Of a stretch of DNA of 64,000 nt, positions 35,283-45,119 are shown one piece after another. How positions within the stretch are numbered: position 1 is the first letter of the stretch; each line of letters begins with the position of its first letter. Location of the stretch: positions 248,001 through 312,000 of the forward strand of contig JAXLUK010000001.1 in NCBI GenBank assembly GCA_046329555.1. Direction: 5' to 3'. The notes below the pieces were generated by a model that saw only the letters and a list, made by a program, of their open reading frames with translations, was not told where the DNA came from and searched no databases. Position numbers and translations under genes: made by a program. Source of the stretch: UBA1941 sp046329555 (GTDB lineage: Bacteria; Bacteroidota; Bacteroidia; Chitinophagales; LD1).

Positions 35283-36728
35283 TTATTTATCGTCTTTATC
35301 AAGAATGCCAAAAGTGGTGTGCCCCACGAAACCGCCTGTTTGCGAACCTTCTTTCAGTGCGCGTTCTTTCTTGGAAACTTCGCTTGATGTGCGGAATACC
35401 GATTTCACCTCTGCTATGGCAATTACCGGGAAGAAACGGCAGAACAGCAGGAACAAGGTCATGAACAAACCAATAGATCCGATGAAGATGCAGATATCAA
35501 CCCAAGATGGTGTAAAGTAGTTCCAGCTTGAAGGCAGGAAGTCATCAGCCAACGAAGTAACGATAATCACAAAACGTTCGAACCACATACCAATGTTAAC
35601 GAAGATGGAAAGAACAAAAGTAATCCATAGGTTACGACGGAATGGCTTGAACCAGTACAATTGTGGAGATAATACGTTACAGCTCATCATCCAGGCATAA
35701 GCCCACCAGTATTTACCCAAGGCGCGGTTGTAGAACGCGAACTGTTCGTATAGATAACCAGAGTACCAGGCAACGAACATCTCCGTGATATAGGCAATAC
35801 CTACAATTGAACCTGTAAGAACGATGATTTTGTTCATCGATTCAATGTGGTTAACGGTGATATAATCTTCCAGACTAAATACTTTGCGAACAATCAACAT
35901 CAACGTTTCTACCATGGCAAAACCGGAGAAAATCGCACCGGCAACGAAGTACGGTGGGAAGATGGTGGTGTGCCAGCCTGGTATAACTGAAGTGGCGAAG
36001 TCGAAGGATACGATAGTATGTACTGAAAGTACTAATGGTGTAGATAAACCAGCCAACACCAGCGATAAGGATTCAAAACGTTGCCACTGCTTGGCCGTAC
36101 CCGTCCAACCAAAAGAAAGTACATTGTAGATCTGCTTGCGCCATTTTCCTTTCGCGCGGTCGCGAATGGTAGCAAAATCAGGCATCAAACCTGAATACCA
36201 GAACAACAACGATACCGTAAAGTAGGTGGAAATCGCGAACACGTCCCACAACAGCGGCGAGTTAAAGTTCACCCAAAGTGGACCACGAGTATTAGGCAAC
36301 GGAAAAATGAAGAAGGCATCCCAAACGCGACCCATGTGGAACACCGGGAACATCCCGGCGCAAATTACCGCGAAAATCGTCATCGCTTCTGCGGCCCGGT
36401 TAATACCCGTACGGAAACGCTGACGGAACAGCAATAAGATCGCAGAAATGAGGGTTCCTGCGTGACCGATACCGATCCACCAAACGAAGTTGGTGATATC
36501 CCATGCCCAGTCTACCGTTTTATTCAAGCCCCATGTACCGATACCGTAATAAACCGTCCAGGCCAAACAGAAAACAAATAATCCTGCAAGGGCGCCAAAA
36601 ACGCCCAAGAGTAACCACCAGCCTTTATAGGTAGTTTCTGTAGGCCGCACCAGCTCATCGGTAATTATGGTGTAATTCTTGTTCCCGTTAATTAACGGTT
36701 CCCTGAATTCTGATTCGTATGCACTCAT
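35283..36728 (-). CDS. actC: Alternative complex III quinol-binding membrane subunit ActC (NrfD-like)
   Basis: 481 residues with ten membrane helices. NrfD/PsrC-like motifs include VWWIGIGHAGTLISAILLLF, RTGINRAAEAMTIFA, HMGRVWDAFFIFPLPNTRG and SFDFATSVIPGWHTTIFPPY. It is the subunit that binds quinol near the iron-sulfur protein ActB in ACIII. The C-terminal 30 residues are polar and probably cytoplasmic. It lies 29 bases after actB. Confidence 0.95.
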   Translation of the reverse strand: MSAYESEFREPLINGNKNYTIITDELVRPTETTYKGWWLLLGVFGALAGLFVFCLAWTVYYGIGTWGLNKTVDWAWDITNFVWWIGIGHAGTLISAILLLFRQRFRTGINRAAEAMTIFAVICAGMFPVFHMGRVWDAFFIFPLPNTRGPLWVNFNSPLLWDVFAISTYFTVSLLFWYSGLMPDFATIRDRAKGKWRKQIYNVLSFGWTGTAKQWQRFESLSLVLAGLSTPLVLSVHTIVSFDFATSVIPGWHTTIFPPYFVAGAIFSGFAMVETLMLIVRKVFSLEDYITVNHIESMNKIIVLTGSIVGIAYITEMFVAWYSGYLYEQFAFYNRALGKYWWAYAWMMSCNVLSPQLYWFKPFRRNLWITFVLSIFVNIGMWFERFVIIVTSLADDFLPSSWNYFTPSWVDICIFIGSIGLFMTLFLLFCRFFPVIAIAEVKSVFRTSSEVSKKERALKEGSQTGGFVGHTTFGILDKDDK

Positions 36729-36757
36729 TAGTTCTTAATTTCTTTTTATCTAAATCG

Positions 36758-39700
36758 TTACGCCATTTCTTTTTCATCGCGGTTACGCACCTTGGTCAGG
36801 TACAGCACATTCGGCATGGTGTGAATTTCTTCAATCACGCCAAAAGAGCGCTCGTCCATGAAGGCCTCGTAAACAGCACTTTCTTTGTTATTGCGGTCAC
36901 CGAAAACAATGGCACCGGTAGAACAAGCCGTTTGACAAGCTGTAGTAGCTTCTCCATCCTTTAACGGACGATTATCTTTTTTAGCCGTCAACTTAGCTTC
37001 CTGCAAGCGTTGTACGCAGAATGAACACTTCTCAATTACGCCACGAGAACGAACGGTAACATCTGGATTTAATACCAGACGCGTCATCGGCTCTTGCAAC
37101 TGTTGTGTGATACCCGATAAGGCATCTTCATTCGCCCACATGCTACCAACACGCTTATCGAAAGCGTCAGCGCCTTGATAATCGTACCAGTTAAAGCGAC
37201 GAACTTTATATGGGCAGTTGTTAGCGCAATAACGGGTACCGATGCAACGGTTATAGGTCATCTGATTCAATCCTTCAGAAGAGTGCGTTGTTGCTGCTAC
37301 CGGACAAACGTTTTCGCAAGGGGCGTTATCACAATGCTGACACAACATCGGCTGGAACACCACATCCAGTTTCTCAGGAGCCAGTGTATCCGCGCCATCC
37401 TGAATCATTTCAGAATAGGTAAAGTAGCGGTCGATCCGCAACCAGTGCATTTCGCGTGAGCGAATCACCTGATCTTTTCCTACAACCGGAATATTGTTTT
37501 CAATGTTACAAGCCGTAACACAAGCACCACAACCAGTACAAGAATTCAGGTCGATTGACATCGTCCAGTGATGTCCGGGTTTCGCATGCTCGTAGTACAG
37601 CGTCACCATTTCTTCCTTAATCTTCTCGCGGTCTTCATTACCAGCGGAAACGTTCTTCACGTACTCTGGCAATGTCGTTTCTTTAACCACTTTACGACGC
37701 TTCACACCACCCAAGCTATCCAGGGTAATGTTGTGATGCGTTTGGGTAATCGCCAGTTTTTGAGTTTTTGAAGTTACTTCAACTGTGGCTTTCGTAACAA
37801 ATGAAGCATTATCACCCATCATGCCCATCAATGGATAAGCATTAGCACCCACTTTTAATTCTTCGTGATTGGTCACTTTACGGCCATAACCAACAGCTAT
37901 GGCAAAAGTGCCGTCTGCCTGACCGGGAACCGCAACCGCAGGCAATTCAATTGATTTGCCATTGGCGGTCACCTTCACTACCGTATAGTCTTTAAGCTCG
38001 AGATCGTTCTTTACATTGTTCTTCTTCATCCAGGAAACCGGCACCATGACCACGTTATCCCAGGTTACTTTCGTGATGGCATCCGGATTCTCTTGCAAGT
38101 ATGGATTATCTGCCCAGTATCCGTTACCGATATTGGAAGATTCAATCAATTTCAGTTGAACATCACCCATATTTCCGTAAGCCGCAGCAACTGCTGCTGC
38201 TGCTGAAGATGCTGCTCCGCCGTTAAACTTCGCTTCTGCTCCCCCACCAGTTACTACTTCACCGTCGTGAACGGCTACATCCCAAAATCCACCAAAACCA
38301 ACGGTCTTGTTTTGTTTTGGATAAACCATTTTCTCCCAACTGTTGCGCAAATAGGTATAGTAATCGGTGTTGTTTCCAGCCCATTTCAACAGGGTTTCCT
38401 GCGCCTGACGGGTATCAAACAACTTAGTGATTGTTGGTTGACAAATATTATAAACGCCTGCTTTAGGACTGGCGTCGTTCCAGCTTTCTAACCAATGATT
38501 ATCCGGACAAACATACTGACAGGCAGCGGCGGTCTCATCGCGGCGTTCGCTCAAAGAAACTGTCAATTCAGCATTCTTTAAGGCCGCCTCTAATTTGTCG
38601 GCATTCGGTAATGTCAACAATGGATTAGCATGATAGAAAATGACTGCTTTCACCTCATTACCGATACGCGCGGCCAAATCTGCAGCAGCTTTATCATCGC
38701 CCATTTTGGTGCGATAGGCCCCATCGAAAGAAATGGTAGCACCATAGCTTCCCAGCGCGTCATTGATGGCGTTAACGCACAGTTGCACATTAGCGTCATT
38801 AGAGCCGCTAACCACCAGTGCGCTACCTTTAGCAGCCAGCAATTCTTCCGCTACTTTTTGGAATTTAGCGTTAGCAGAAGAACCTCCGGTTACAGCCTTC
38901 AGAATTTCGGCGGCCGCCAATGCTTCTTCACTAGGCTTCACCGGAATACGTTTATCAGCATTCGAACCGGTGATAGATAACGCAGATTCAATCTGAATAT
39001 GGCGTGACATGGTGCGATTTGATTTGCTCACCTTGCGGTTTTTCGCCCAATCGGCGGCAAACTCTTCTGGTGACAACCATGTTCCCAGAAAATCACATCC
39101 CAGACCAACAATCACTTTTGCTTTATCAAAATGATAGGCAGGAATAGCACGTGTTCCGAATGATTTCTCGTTAGCATCCAGCATACCGCTGTAGGAAACG
39201 GCATCGTTTACGATGTGCTCAGCACCATAGGCTGTTGCAAATTCATTGATAGCTTCCTGTGTTGTTGGAGATGCGATGGTTGAAGAAAACAACACAATTT
39301 TACCTCCAGCCGCTTTGATGGCTTTCAGCTTGGCACCTATTTCTTCATCAGCCTTCGCCCACGTCAGGTGTTCATTTCCGTGCATGGGGCCGGTATATCG
39401 CGCGCCGTCGTACAAACTCAGAACGGATGCCTGAGCACGCGCACTGGTTCCACCATTAGCACCGATAACGGATAACTTATTCCCTTCAATTTTGATGGGA
39501 CGACCTTCACGGGTTTTAACTAAAACAGGTACTACTTCCCCACCCTGAATCATAGTGGAAGCATAGTAATTCGCCACGCCGGGAATAACTTCCTCTGGTT
39601 TTAGTGCATAAGGAATAGATTTTCGTACTGGCATTTCACAGCTGGCGGCGATTACTGCTGCCGTAGTGCTGAAACCCAGCATTTTTAAAAAGTCGCGACG

Positions 39701-39841
39701 GCTGGTAGTGCCTTGCGTCGTAATTGGTTCTACGATAGCATTCAACACCGGCAATTCCGCGGCAAATTCCTGATTGGCAGTTGCAACAAACTCAGGGGTT
39801 TGTTCCAACTCTTCCATTCCTTTAAAATATGTTTTTTCCAT
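36758..39841 (-). CDS. actB: Alternative complex III iron-sulfur subunit ActB
   Basis: 1027 residues from ATG 39841 (MEKTYFKGMEELEQTPEF), which is the family N-terminus; an in-frame ATG at 39925 would overlap actA and was rejected. A twin-arginine-like segment TSRRDFLKMLG is followed by a molybdopterin-oxidoreductase-like domain that in ACIII lacks the cofactor. The C-terminal ferredoxin part has four Cys clusters: CTGCGACVTAC, CQHCDNAPCENVCP, CIGTRYCANNCP and CSFC...C. It passes electrons from quinol to the hemes of ActA and ActE. Confidence 0.95.
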   Translation of the reverse strand: MEKTYFKGMEELEQTPEFVATANQEFAAELPVLNAIVEPITTQGTTSRRDFLKMLGFSTTAAVIAASCEMPVRKSIPYALKPEEVIPGVANYYASTMIQGGEVVPVLVKTREGRPIKIEGNKLSVIGANGGTSARAQASVLSLYDGARYTGPMHGNEHLTWAKADEEIGAKLKAIKAAGGKIVLFSSTIASPTTQEAINEFATAYGAEHIVNDAVSYSGMLDANEKSFGTRAIPAYHFDKAKVIVGLGCDFLGTWLSPEEFAADWAKNRKVSKSNRTMSRHIQIESALSITGSNADKRIPVKPSEEALAAAEILKAVTGGSSANAKFQKVAEELLAAKGSALVVSGSNDANVQLCVNAINDALGSYGATISFDGAYRTKMGDDKAAADLAARIGNEVKAVIFYHANPLLTLPNADKLEAALKNAELTVSLSERRDETAAACQYVCPDNHWLESWNDASPKAGVYNICQPTITKLFDTRQAQETLLKWAGNNTDYYTYLRNSWEKMVYPKQNKTVGFGGFWDVAVHDGEVVTGGGAEAKFNGGAASSAAAAVAAAYGNMGDVQLKLIESSNIGNGYWADNPYLQENPDAITKVTWDNVVMVPVSWMKKNNVKNDLELKDYTVVKVTANGKSIELPAVAVPGQADGTFAIAVGYGRKVTNHEELKVGANAYPLMGMMGDNASFVTKATVEVTSKTQKLAITQTHHNITLDSLGGVKRRKVVKETTLPEYVKNVSAGNEDREKIKEEMVTLYYEHAKPGHHWTMSIDLNSCTGCGACVTACNIENNIPVVGKDQVIRSREMHWLRIDRYFTYSEMIQDGADTLAPEKLDVVFQPMLCQHCDNAPCENVCPVAATTHSSEGLNQMTYNRCIGTRYCANNCPYKVRRFNWYDYQGADAFDKRVGSMWANEDALSGITQQLQEPMTRLVLNPDVTVRSRGVIEKCSFCVQRLQEAKLTAKKDNRPLKDGEATTACQTACSTGAIVFGDRNNKESAVYEAFMDERSFGVIEEIHTMPNVLYLTKVRNRDEKEMA

Positions 39842-39881
39842 ATACGCTTCTGAGTTATTCAGGATGCTTTTAGGCAATAAA

Positions 39882-41180
39882 TTAATAGTGACACTTGGCA
39901 CATTCTGTACCGCCAATTTTTTCAACCGTTACTTTATCAATCTTTTTGTTCTTCAAATCTTCATGTAACTTCTCGTAAGTGCTGTAGTAGTTGTTGGAAG
40001 CAAACTGAACCTCCGTTTGGCGGTGACAATTTACACACCATCCCATCGAAAGCGGAGCAAACTGCTTCACTTCTTCCATTTCCTGGATATTACCGTGGCA
40101 GGTCTGACAAGCCACCTTACCGGCTACTACGTGTTGCGCGTGGTTGAAGTACACATGGTCAGGTAAGTTGTGAATACGCACCCACTCAACCGGTTTTGGC
40201 TCACGTACGTAGGCCATTTGCTTAGGATCCCAACCCACTGCGGCATAGATTTTACCAATTTCTTCCGTACCATACATCGGTCCTTTCTGCACATTCTTGT
40301 GACAGTTCATACAGGTATTCAATGAAGGAATTCCTGAGGCTTTACCTTTAGCCGCGGAGGTATGGCAATATTGACAATCGATTTTATGCGTACCGGCATG
40401 CAATTTATGGGAGAAGCGAATTGGTTGGGTTGGCTGGTAGCCTTGCTGACGACCCATGCGAATACCATTTTCTCCTAACCAAAACAGGGTACCTATTATA
40501 ACAACTAGAATAGTGGCACCTTTAAATTTTCGAGTTTTCCAGAAAGGTGTCTTGTTTAGTGTTTCGCCTTTTTGTTCTGCAAGAACCTTATCCAAGCGGC
40601 TAGTTACAGAAATTAAGATACCCACCAATACCAACAACAGGAAAGCGAATAAGTACGTAGGCGTTCCAAGCCCTGTTTCCTGATTGCCGGCTCCGGCACC
40701 CTGAGGACCGGCTACTGCAACGGCTGGTGCTGGTGCTCCTGCGTCAGGATTTTCCACGTAAAGTAGAATTTTATCGATGTCCTCATCTTTCAAATTGGTG
40801 AAGACGTTCATCTGAGAAGGGCGAGAATTAGCCATAGCAACCGCGTATGGAACGCCAGCCGCTACCGCATCATTCCAGTTATGAATCCAGGTATGCAACC
40901 ATTGCGTACCCGTTTTACCCTTGTAGTCGCCACCGCCCTCCCAGCGTTTGGTAACGCCCATAAGCGCCGGGCCTGTTCCATCCGCTTTCGGATTGTGACA
41001 ACTGGCGCAATTGCTTTTGAAAAGCGATTTCCCTTCGTTCCACTGCGCCTTGTCCACCTCGGCAAAAGCAGAGGCAGTAAACAGATGGAAAAAGATAGCC
41101 AGTAAAACTGTAGAAGTTATTGTTGCAGAGGGTTTGGGGAAGCGTAGTATTCGTCTCGACATTGCGTACTTAATTGTCAT
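39882..41180 (-). CDS. actA: Alternative complex III multiheme cytochrome c subunit ActA
   Basis: 432 residues from ATG 41180; ATG 41162 (MSRRILRFPK) is a good alternative, while an ATG at 41234 lies upstream of the promoter and is excluded. A signal peptide (ending ASAFA) is followed by a monoheme cytochrome domain (CASCH), a membrane helix (about 187-207) and a pentaheme region. Six CxxCH motifs are visible in total: CASCH, CQYCH, CMNCH, CQTCH, CVNCH, CAKCH. The last motif sits at the very C-terminus, one residue before the stop. It is the first gene of the operon and the periplasmic electron outlet of ACIII. Confidence 0.94.
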   Translation of the reverse strand: MTIKYAMSRRILRFPKPSATITSTVLLAIFFHLFTASAFAEVDKAQWNEGKSLFKSNCASCHNPKADGTGPALMGVTKRWEGGGDYKGKTGTQWLHTWIHNWNDAVAAGVPYAVAMANSRPSQMNVFTNLKDEDIDKILLYVENPDAGAPAPAVAVAGPQGAGAGNQETGLGTPTYLFAFLLLVLVGILISVTSRLDKVLAEQKGETLNKTPFWKTRKFKGATILVVIIGTLFWLGENGIRMGRQQGYQPTQPIRFSHKLHAGTHKIDCQYCHTSAAKGKASGIPSLNTCMNCHKNVQKGPMYGTEEIGKIYAAVGWDPKQMAYVREPKPVEWVRIHNLPDHVYFNHAQHVVAGKVACQTCHGNIQEMEEVKQFAPLSMGWCVNCHRQTEVQFASNNYYSTYEKLHEDLKNKKIDKVTVEKIGGTECAKCHY

Positions 41181-41202
41181 TATATTGTCAAAAAAGACGC
41201 GG

Positions 41203-41234
41203 CAAATATAATGGCACGAGTGAGAAAATAACAA
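41203..41234 (-). promoter_or_regulatory. Promoter of the actABCDEF-cox operon
   Basis: Minus strand: TTG (41234-41232), 21-base spacer, TATATTTG (41210-41203), a perfect -7 box. The predicted start of transcription near 41199 leaves about 20 bases before ATG 41180. No other strong promoter was noted within the 14 kb unit. Confidence 0.8.
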
Positions 41235-41312
41235 TATTTAAAAATAAAATTTGCACCCGTTCGTTACTGGCTGTAAAATAGCTCAAAACCCAGTGACATC
41301 AACGGTTTCAAG

Positions 41313-41335
41313 CTTTTTAGAATGATTCTAAAAAG
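41313..41335. promoter_or_regulatory. 23-bp perfect palindrome, candidate operator
   Basis: CTTTTTAGAAT (41313-41323), one central base, ATTCTAAAAAG (41325-41335): 11-bp arms without mismatch. It lies between the divergent act operon (about 115 bases upstream of its start) and the metalloprotease gene (about 117 bases upstream of its -7 box). The one-base centre makes an RNA hairpin less likely than a dimeric protein-binding site, but a role is unproven. Confidence 0.4.
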
Positions 41336-41451
41336 AAATTGTTAACAAGTTTCAACTCAACTTACGGCTGTCATCCTGTGCCGAATGGTGATTTAACAAC
41401 CCCTTAACAACCAATCACTCAGAATTTAGGAACGGTGAGTTAAAATAAACC

Positions 41452-41459
41452 TATCTTAG
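41452..41459 (+). promoter_or_regulatory. Probable -7 box of the metalloprotease gene
   Basis: TATCTTAG, one base away from TAnnTTYG, 22 bases before ATG 41482. No clear -33 element. Confidence 0.4.
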
Positions 41460-41481
41460 TAGAAACAAAATCCACTTTTCT

Positions 41482-44400
41482 ATGTACCGTTCACTCCTTC
41501 TTCCACTTTTGACCTGCTTTTATCTGACCACATTTGCCCAGGTTGATTTTTGTATTGAGCACAGCCATCTGGAACAATTGCTTGTAGCACACCCGGCAAT
41601 TCTCCAGCGGCACACACAAATTGAACAAGATTACCTTAACAACATCAACAATTTTCATACTTCCGCCAGTAGGAGCGGTGGCCCGCTGTACCAACTACCA
41701 GTAGTGGTGCACATTATTCACAATGGCGGTACCGAAAACATCAGCGACGCCCAGGTGATTCAGGGTATACAAGATTTGAATGACGCCTATGCCAATGTTG
41801 GGTATTATGATTCCCTTACCGGTGTAGACACCAGGATACAGTTTTGTTTAGCGAAAAGAGACCCTGCAGGCGTTATCACTACTGGAATAACCAGAAATCA
41901 GAGTTCGTTAACGAATATGGATATGGATTTGCAAGATCTTGCCGTAAAGAATTTGAACCGCTGGAATCCGGATTGCTATATTAACATCTGGTTGGTTAAA
42001 GAAATTTGCAGTAGCAGCAGTGGCAGTTGCGGGGTTGCCGGTTACGCATATTTTCCGTCTGCAGCCGGTACGAACATAGACGGGATTATGGCTGAGGCCA
42101 GATGGTTTGGAAGTACCCGCGCAAATAGTTGCGTACACATTCACGAGATGGGCCACTATCTGGGGTTATATCATACCTTTCAGGGAGGATGCACGAATAA
42201 CAACTGTTTGACCGACGGCGACCACGTTTGTGATACCCGGCCGGATGCCACCACTGCGCATGTGGCCTGCAGTGCAGCACCCAACTCTTGCACTACGGAT
42301 GCGCTGTCAGGTTTCACCAATGACGGACCCGATTTGATTAGTGATTATATGGATTACAGCGATTTATCCTGTTATTCTGTTTTCACGCAAGGACAGGCTA
42401 CAAGAATGCAATGGCACATTCAAAATTACCGGCTGGGGTTGACCACTTGTCCAAGTTGTTTGAATCCCTGTGCGACACCGGTTACCGCCAGTATCCAAAT
42501 TTCTGCGCATCAGATTGTAACTGGTCAGCAGGTAACCATGAGCGGCACTGCTACGAATGCAGTGAAGAAAAAATGGTATGTAGATGGTGTATTGATAGAT
42601 TCTACTGGAACAACGAATTATACGTTCAATTTACCAGGCGTTTATGTACTTAAATTCAAAGCAGAGGGCGGTACACCAAGTTGTTATGATGAGAAATTAG
42701 ATACCATTACTGTTACCTGTGCGGTAGTAGCGAATTTCACGTATCCAAATTCAACTGTTGCGCCGGGTGTGAGCACTACCTTCACGAATACCGGCACATT
42801 GACTGGTAACTATCAATGGCTGGTGAATCACCAGATAGTAAGCACTTCAACCAACCTCAACTATACATTTCCGGCAAACGGGGTTTATTGGGTGCAGTTA
42901 CGCACTATAGGATCCAATTGCTCTACAGAAAGTGATTCAATCAGAGTTTTTGTCTGTAATCCATGTATCGAGATTTGCGATAACGGCATAGACGACGATG
43001 GGGATAATCTGTTTGATTGCTTAGACCCTGATTGTCATTGCCAGGAATGCAGTGGCAAGCAGGCGAATAATTGGTATTTTGGATTAGGTGCAGGATTAAC
43101 CTTTAATACGAATCCTCCGACACCATTAACAGATGGGCAGCATTACCAATCAGAAGGGTCTGCGAGTATTTCAGATGCCAACGGCCATTTACTTTTTTAC
43201 ACGGATGGTCATAGCGTTTGGAATCGCAACCATGTGTTGATGCCAAATGGTAATAACTTACTCGGTTATGGCTCTAGTACATCTTGCTTAATTGTAAATC
43301 ACCCCGGCGTGAAACACAAGTTCTACATTTTCCATACCGGAACAGCCGACAATGTAACTACTATGGGGATACGGTATACCGAGGTTGATCTTTCGCTCAA
43401 CTTTGGCTTAGGCGATGTGCCTGTAAACCGTAAAAACCTACCGTTAGTAAACATTGACTCTGCCAGTGAACAACTTTCAGCAGTAAGGCATTGTAATAAT
43501 AAATTTATCTGGGTAGGTACGCACGATCATGCCAATAATCTATATAGGGCTTACCTTATCGACTCCCAAGGTTTACATACCACTCCTGTAAGATCACTTG
43601 GATTGGTAACAGGCGCTGCGACTGCGGGCTACGACTGCATTGGTTACATGAAGTTTTCTCCAGATGGTAAAAAAGCTGCGCGTTGTTTCTATAACTCTCA
43701 AAAAATAGAGCTAATGGATTTCGATAATGCTACTGGAAAGTTCAGCCATCCGGTTATAGTCGACAATGGAACAAACAACAATTATTACTATGGCTTAGAA
43801 TTTTCGCCCAACAGTAAACTTCTATATTGTTCTACCCTCAATACGCCGTATACATTACTCCAATATGAGATTTCTAACAACTTTACCACTCAATCCATCC
43901 AAAATTCCAAAATATTATTGGCAACCGGTTCTGGCTATCCGTGGATGGGGGGAGAACTTCAATTGGGGCCAGATAGGAAAATTTACATGGTTAAACCAAG
44001 TTCAACTAGTGCGATTCACTACGATTCGTTAGATATCATTAAATTTCCTGATATCCCTGGACTAGGATGTGCTTTTACACCTCATGCAATTTATATGAAT
44101 GGGCCACAAGTAAACTTTGGATTACCGTGCTTTATCCAAAATTACTTTATCAGCAATGTTAAGATTGATGGGGTAGATTCATTTTGTCAAGCCGGGCAAT
44201 CAGTAACCTTGAAATTATTAGCAGAGAAAAGTTGTGAGGCTGTTACTACCTGGACTTTAATCAATGGTCCAGCTTCAATCACTCAACAAAACGACTCGAA
44301 CTGCACACTATCAATAATAAAGGATGGTATAATCAAAGTTGCTGTAGACGTTCAAAACACCTGCAATTCCGGAAAAGACACTTTCACTATAAAAGTTGGA

Positions 44401-45111
44401 AAGGCTAGTAACCTTAACCTAGGCCCGGATACCTCCTTATGTTACGCAGGTATTAAAGTTCTACACGCAGGACCTGCCTTTGCGCAATATCGATGGAATG
44501 ACGGATCCATAGATTCTACCTTGACCGTTTATTCCGGAGGAAAATTTTGGGTTAACGTGGTAGATTACTGCGGAAACGCCTTCAGTGACAGCATAATCTT
44601 AAACATCGATAGCTCGACAGCCTTTAATTTTCACGATACGACATATTGCGCGAATAGGAAAGATTCTATAAGTTTTCATGCTCCAGATGGATATCAAACA
44701 TACCAATGGACCCCATCGTTGGGTTTATCATGCACACAATGCCAATCTCCACATGCCAAGCCTACAACAACCACAACATATACTTGCAATGCTACCACCA
44801 AGGACGGATGCGCAGCAACTGGTAGTATCAACGTAAAGGTTACAGAGTGCTTAGGCGTCCTTGAAGAAGTTACAGATAATTTTAGGGTCTATCCAAACCC
44901 CGCCAACAAACAATTGACAATCCACTGGCCTAGCCATCTTAACCCAAGTTCGTTTGTAATATACGATGCACTAGGACAAGTTGTACTCATAAGGCCGTTG
45001 CGCATGCAAGAGAAAGACTATACACTAGACTTAAGGAACATCGCTTGTGGTGTATATATATTACAATTAGAAGGTTTGCAAGAACATCTTATGTTCGTCA
45101 AACAAAATTAG
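41482..45111 (+). CDS. Secreted pappalysin-like M43 metalloprotease with PKD-like repeats and T9SS type A sorting domain
   Basis: 1209 residues. Signal peptide about 1-19 (ending TTFAQ). Catalytic domain about 60-320 with the zinc motif HEMGHYLGLYH (His221, Glu222, His225, His231) and Met-turn DYMDYS. Two Ig/PKD-like domains lie around 340-490, then a Cys/Asp-rich linker (DNGIDDDGDNLFDCLDPDC) that may bind calcium. A beta-propeller-like region spans about 520-880 (NNWYFGLGAGLTFN, SISDANGHLLFYTDG), with further Ig-like sequence and a type A sorting domain (FRVYPNPANKQLTIHW) at the end. It probably degrades host or environmental protein at the cell surface. It is AT-richer than upstream genes. 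Confidence 0.92.
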   Translation: MYRSLLLPLLTCFYLTTFAQVDFCIEHSHLEQLLVAHPAILQRHTQIEQDYLNNINNFHTSASRSGGPLYQLPVVVHIIHNGGTENISDAQVIQGIQDLNDAYANVGYYDSLTGVDTRIQFCLAKRDPAGVITTGITRNQSSLTNMDMDLQDLAVKNLNRWNPDCYINIWLVKEICSSSSGSCGVAGYAYFPSAAGTNIDGIMAEARWFGSTRANSCVHIHEMGHYLGLYHTFQGGCTNNNCLTDGDHVCDTRPDATTAHVACSAAPNSCTTDALSGFTNDGPDLISDYMDYSDLSCYSVFTQGQATRMQWHIQNYRLGLTTCPSCLNPCATPVTASIQISAHQIVTGQQVTMSGTATNAVKKKWYVDGVLIDSTGTTNYTFNLPGVYVLKFKAEGGTPSCYDEKLDTITVTCAVVANFTYPNSTVAPGVSTTFTNTGTLTGNYQWLVNHQIVSTSTNLNYTFPANGVYWVQLRTIGSNCSTESDSIRVFVCNPCIEICDNGIDDDGDNLFDCLDPDCHCQECSGKQANNWYFGLGAGLTFNTNPPTPLTDGQHYQSEGSASISDANGHLLFYTDGHSVWNRNHVLMPNGNNLLGYGSSTSCLIVNHPGVKHKFYIFHTGTADNVTTMGIRYTEVDLSLNFGLGDVPVNRKNLPLVNIDSASEQLSAVRHCNNKFIWVGTHDHANNLYRAYLIDSQGLHTTPVRSLGLVTGAATAGYDCIGYMKFSPDGKKAARCFYNSQKIELMDFDNATGKFSHPVIVDNGTNNNYYYGLEFSPNSKLLYCSTLNTPYTLLQYEISNNFTTQSIQNSKILLATGSGYPWMGGELQLGPDRKIYMVKPSSTSAIHYDSLDIIKFPDIPGLGCAFTPHAIYMNGPQVNFGLPCFIQNYFISNVKIDGVDSFCQAGQSVTLKLLAEKSCEAVTTWTLINGPASITQQNDSNCTLSIIKDGIIKVAVDVQNTCNSGKDTFTIKVGKASNLNLGPDTSLCYAGIKVLHAGPAFAQYRWNDGSIDSTLTVYSGGKFWVNVVDYCGNAFSDSIILNIDSSTAFNFHDTTYCANRKDSISFHAPDGYQTYQWTPSLGLSCTQCQSPHAKPTTTTTYTCNATTKDGCAATGSINVKVTECLGVLEEVTDNFRVYPNPANKQLTIHWPSHLNPSSFVIYDALGQVVLIRPLRMQEKDYTLDLRNIACGVYILQLEGLQEHLMFVKQN

Positions 45112-45119
45112 AATGACAA

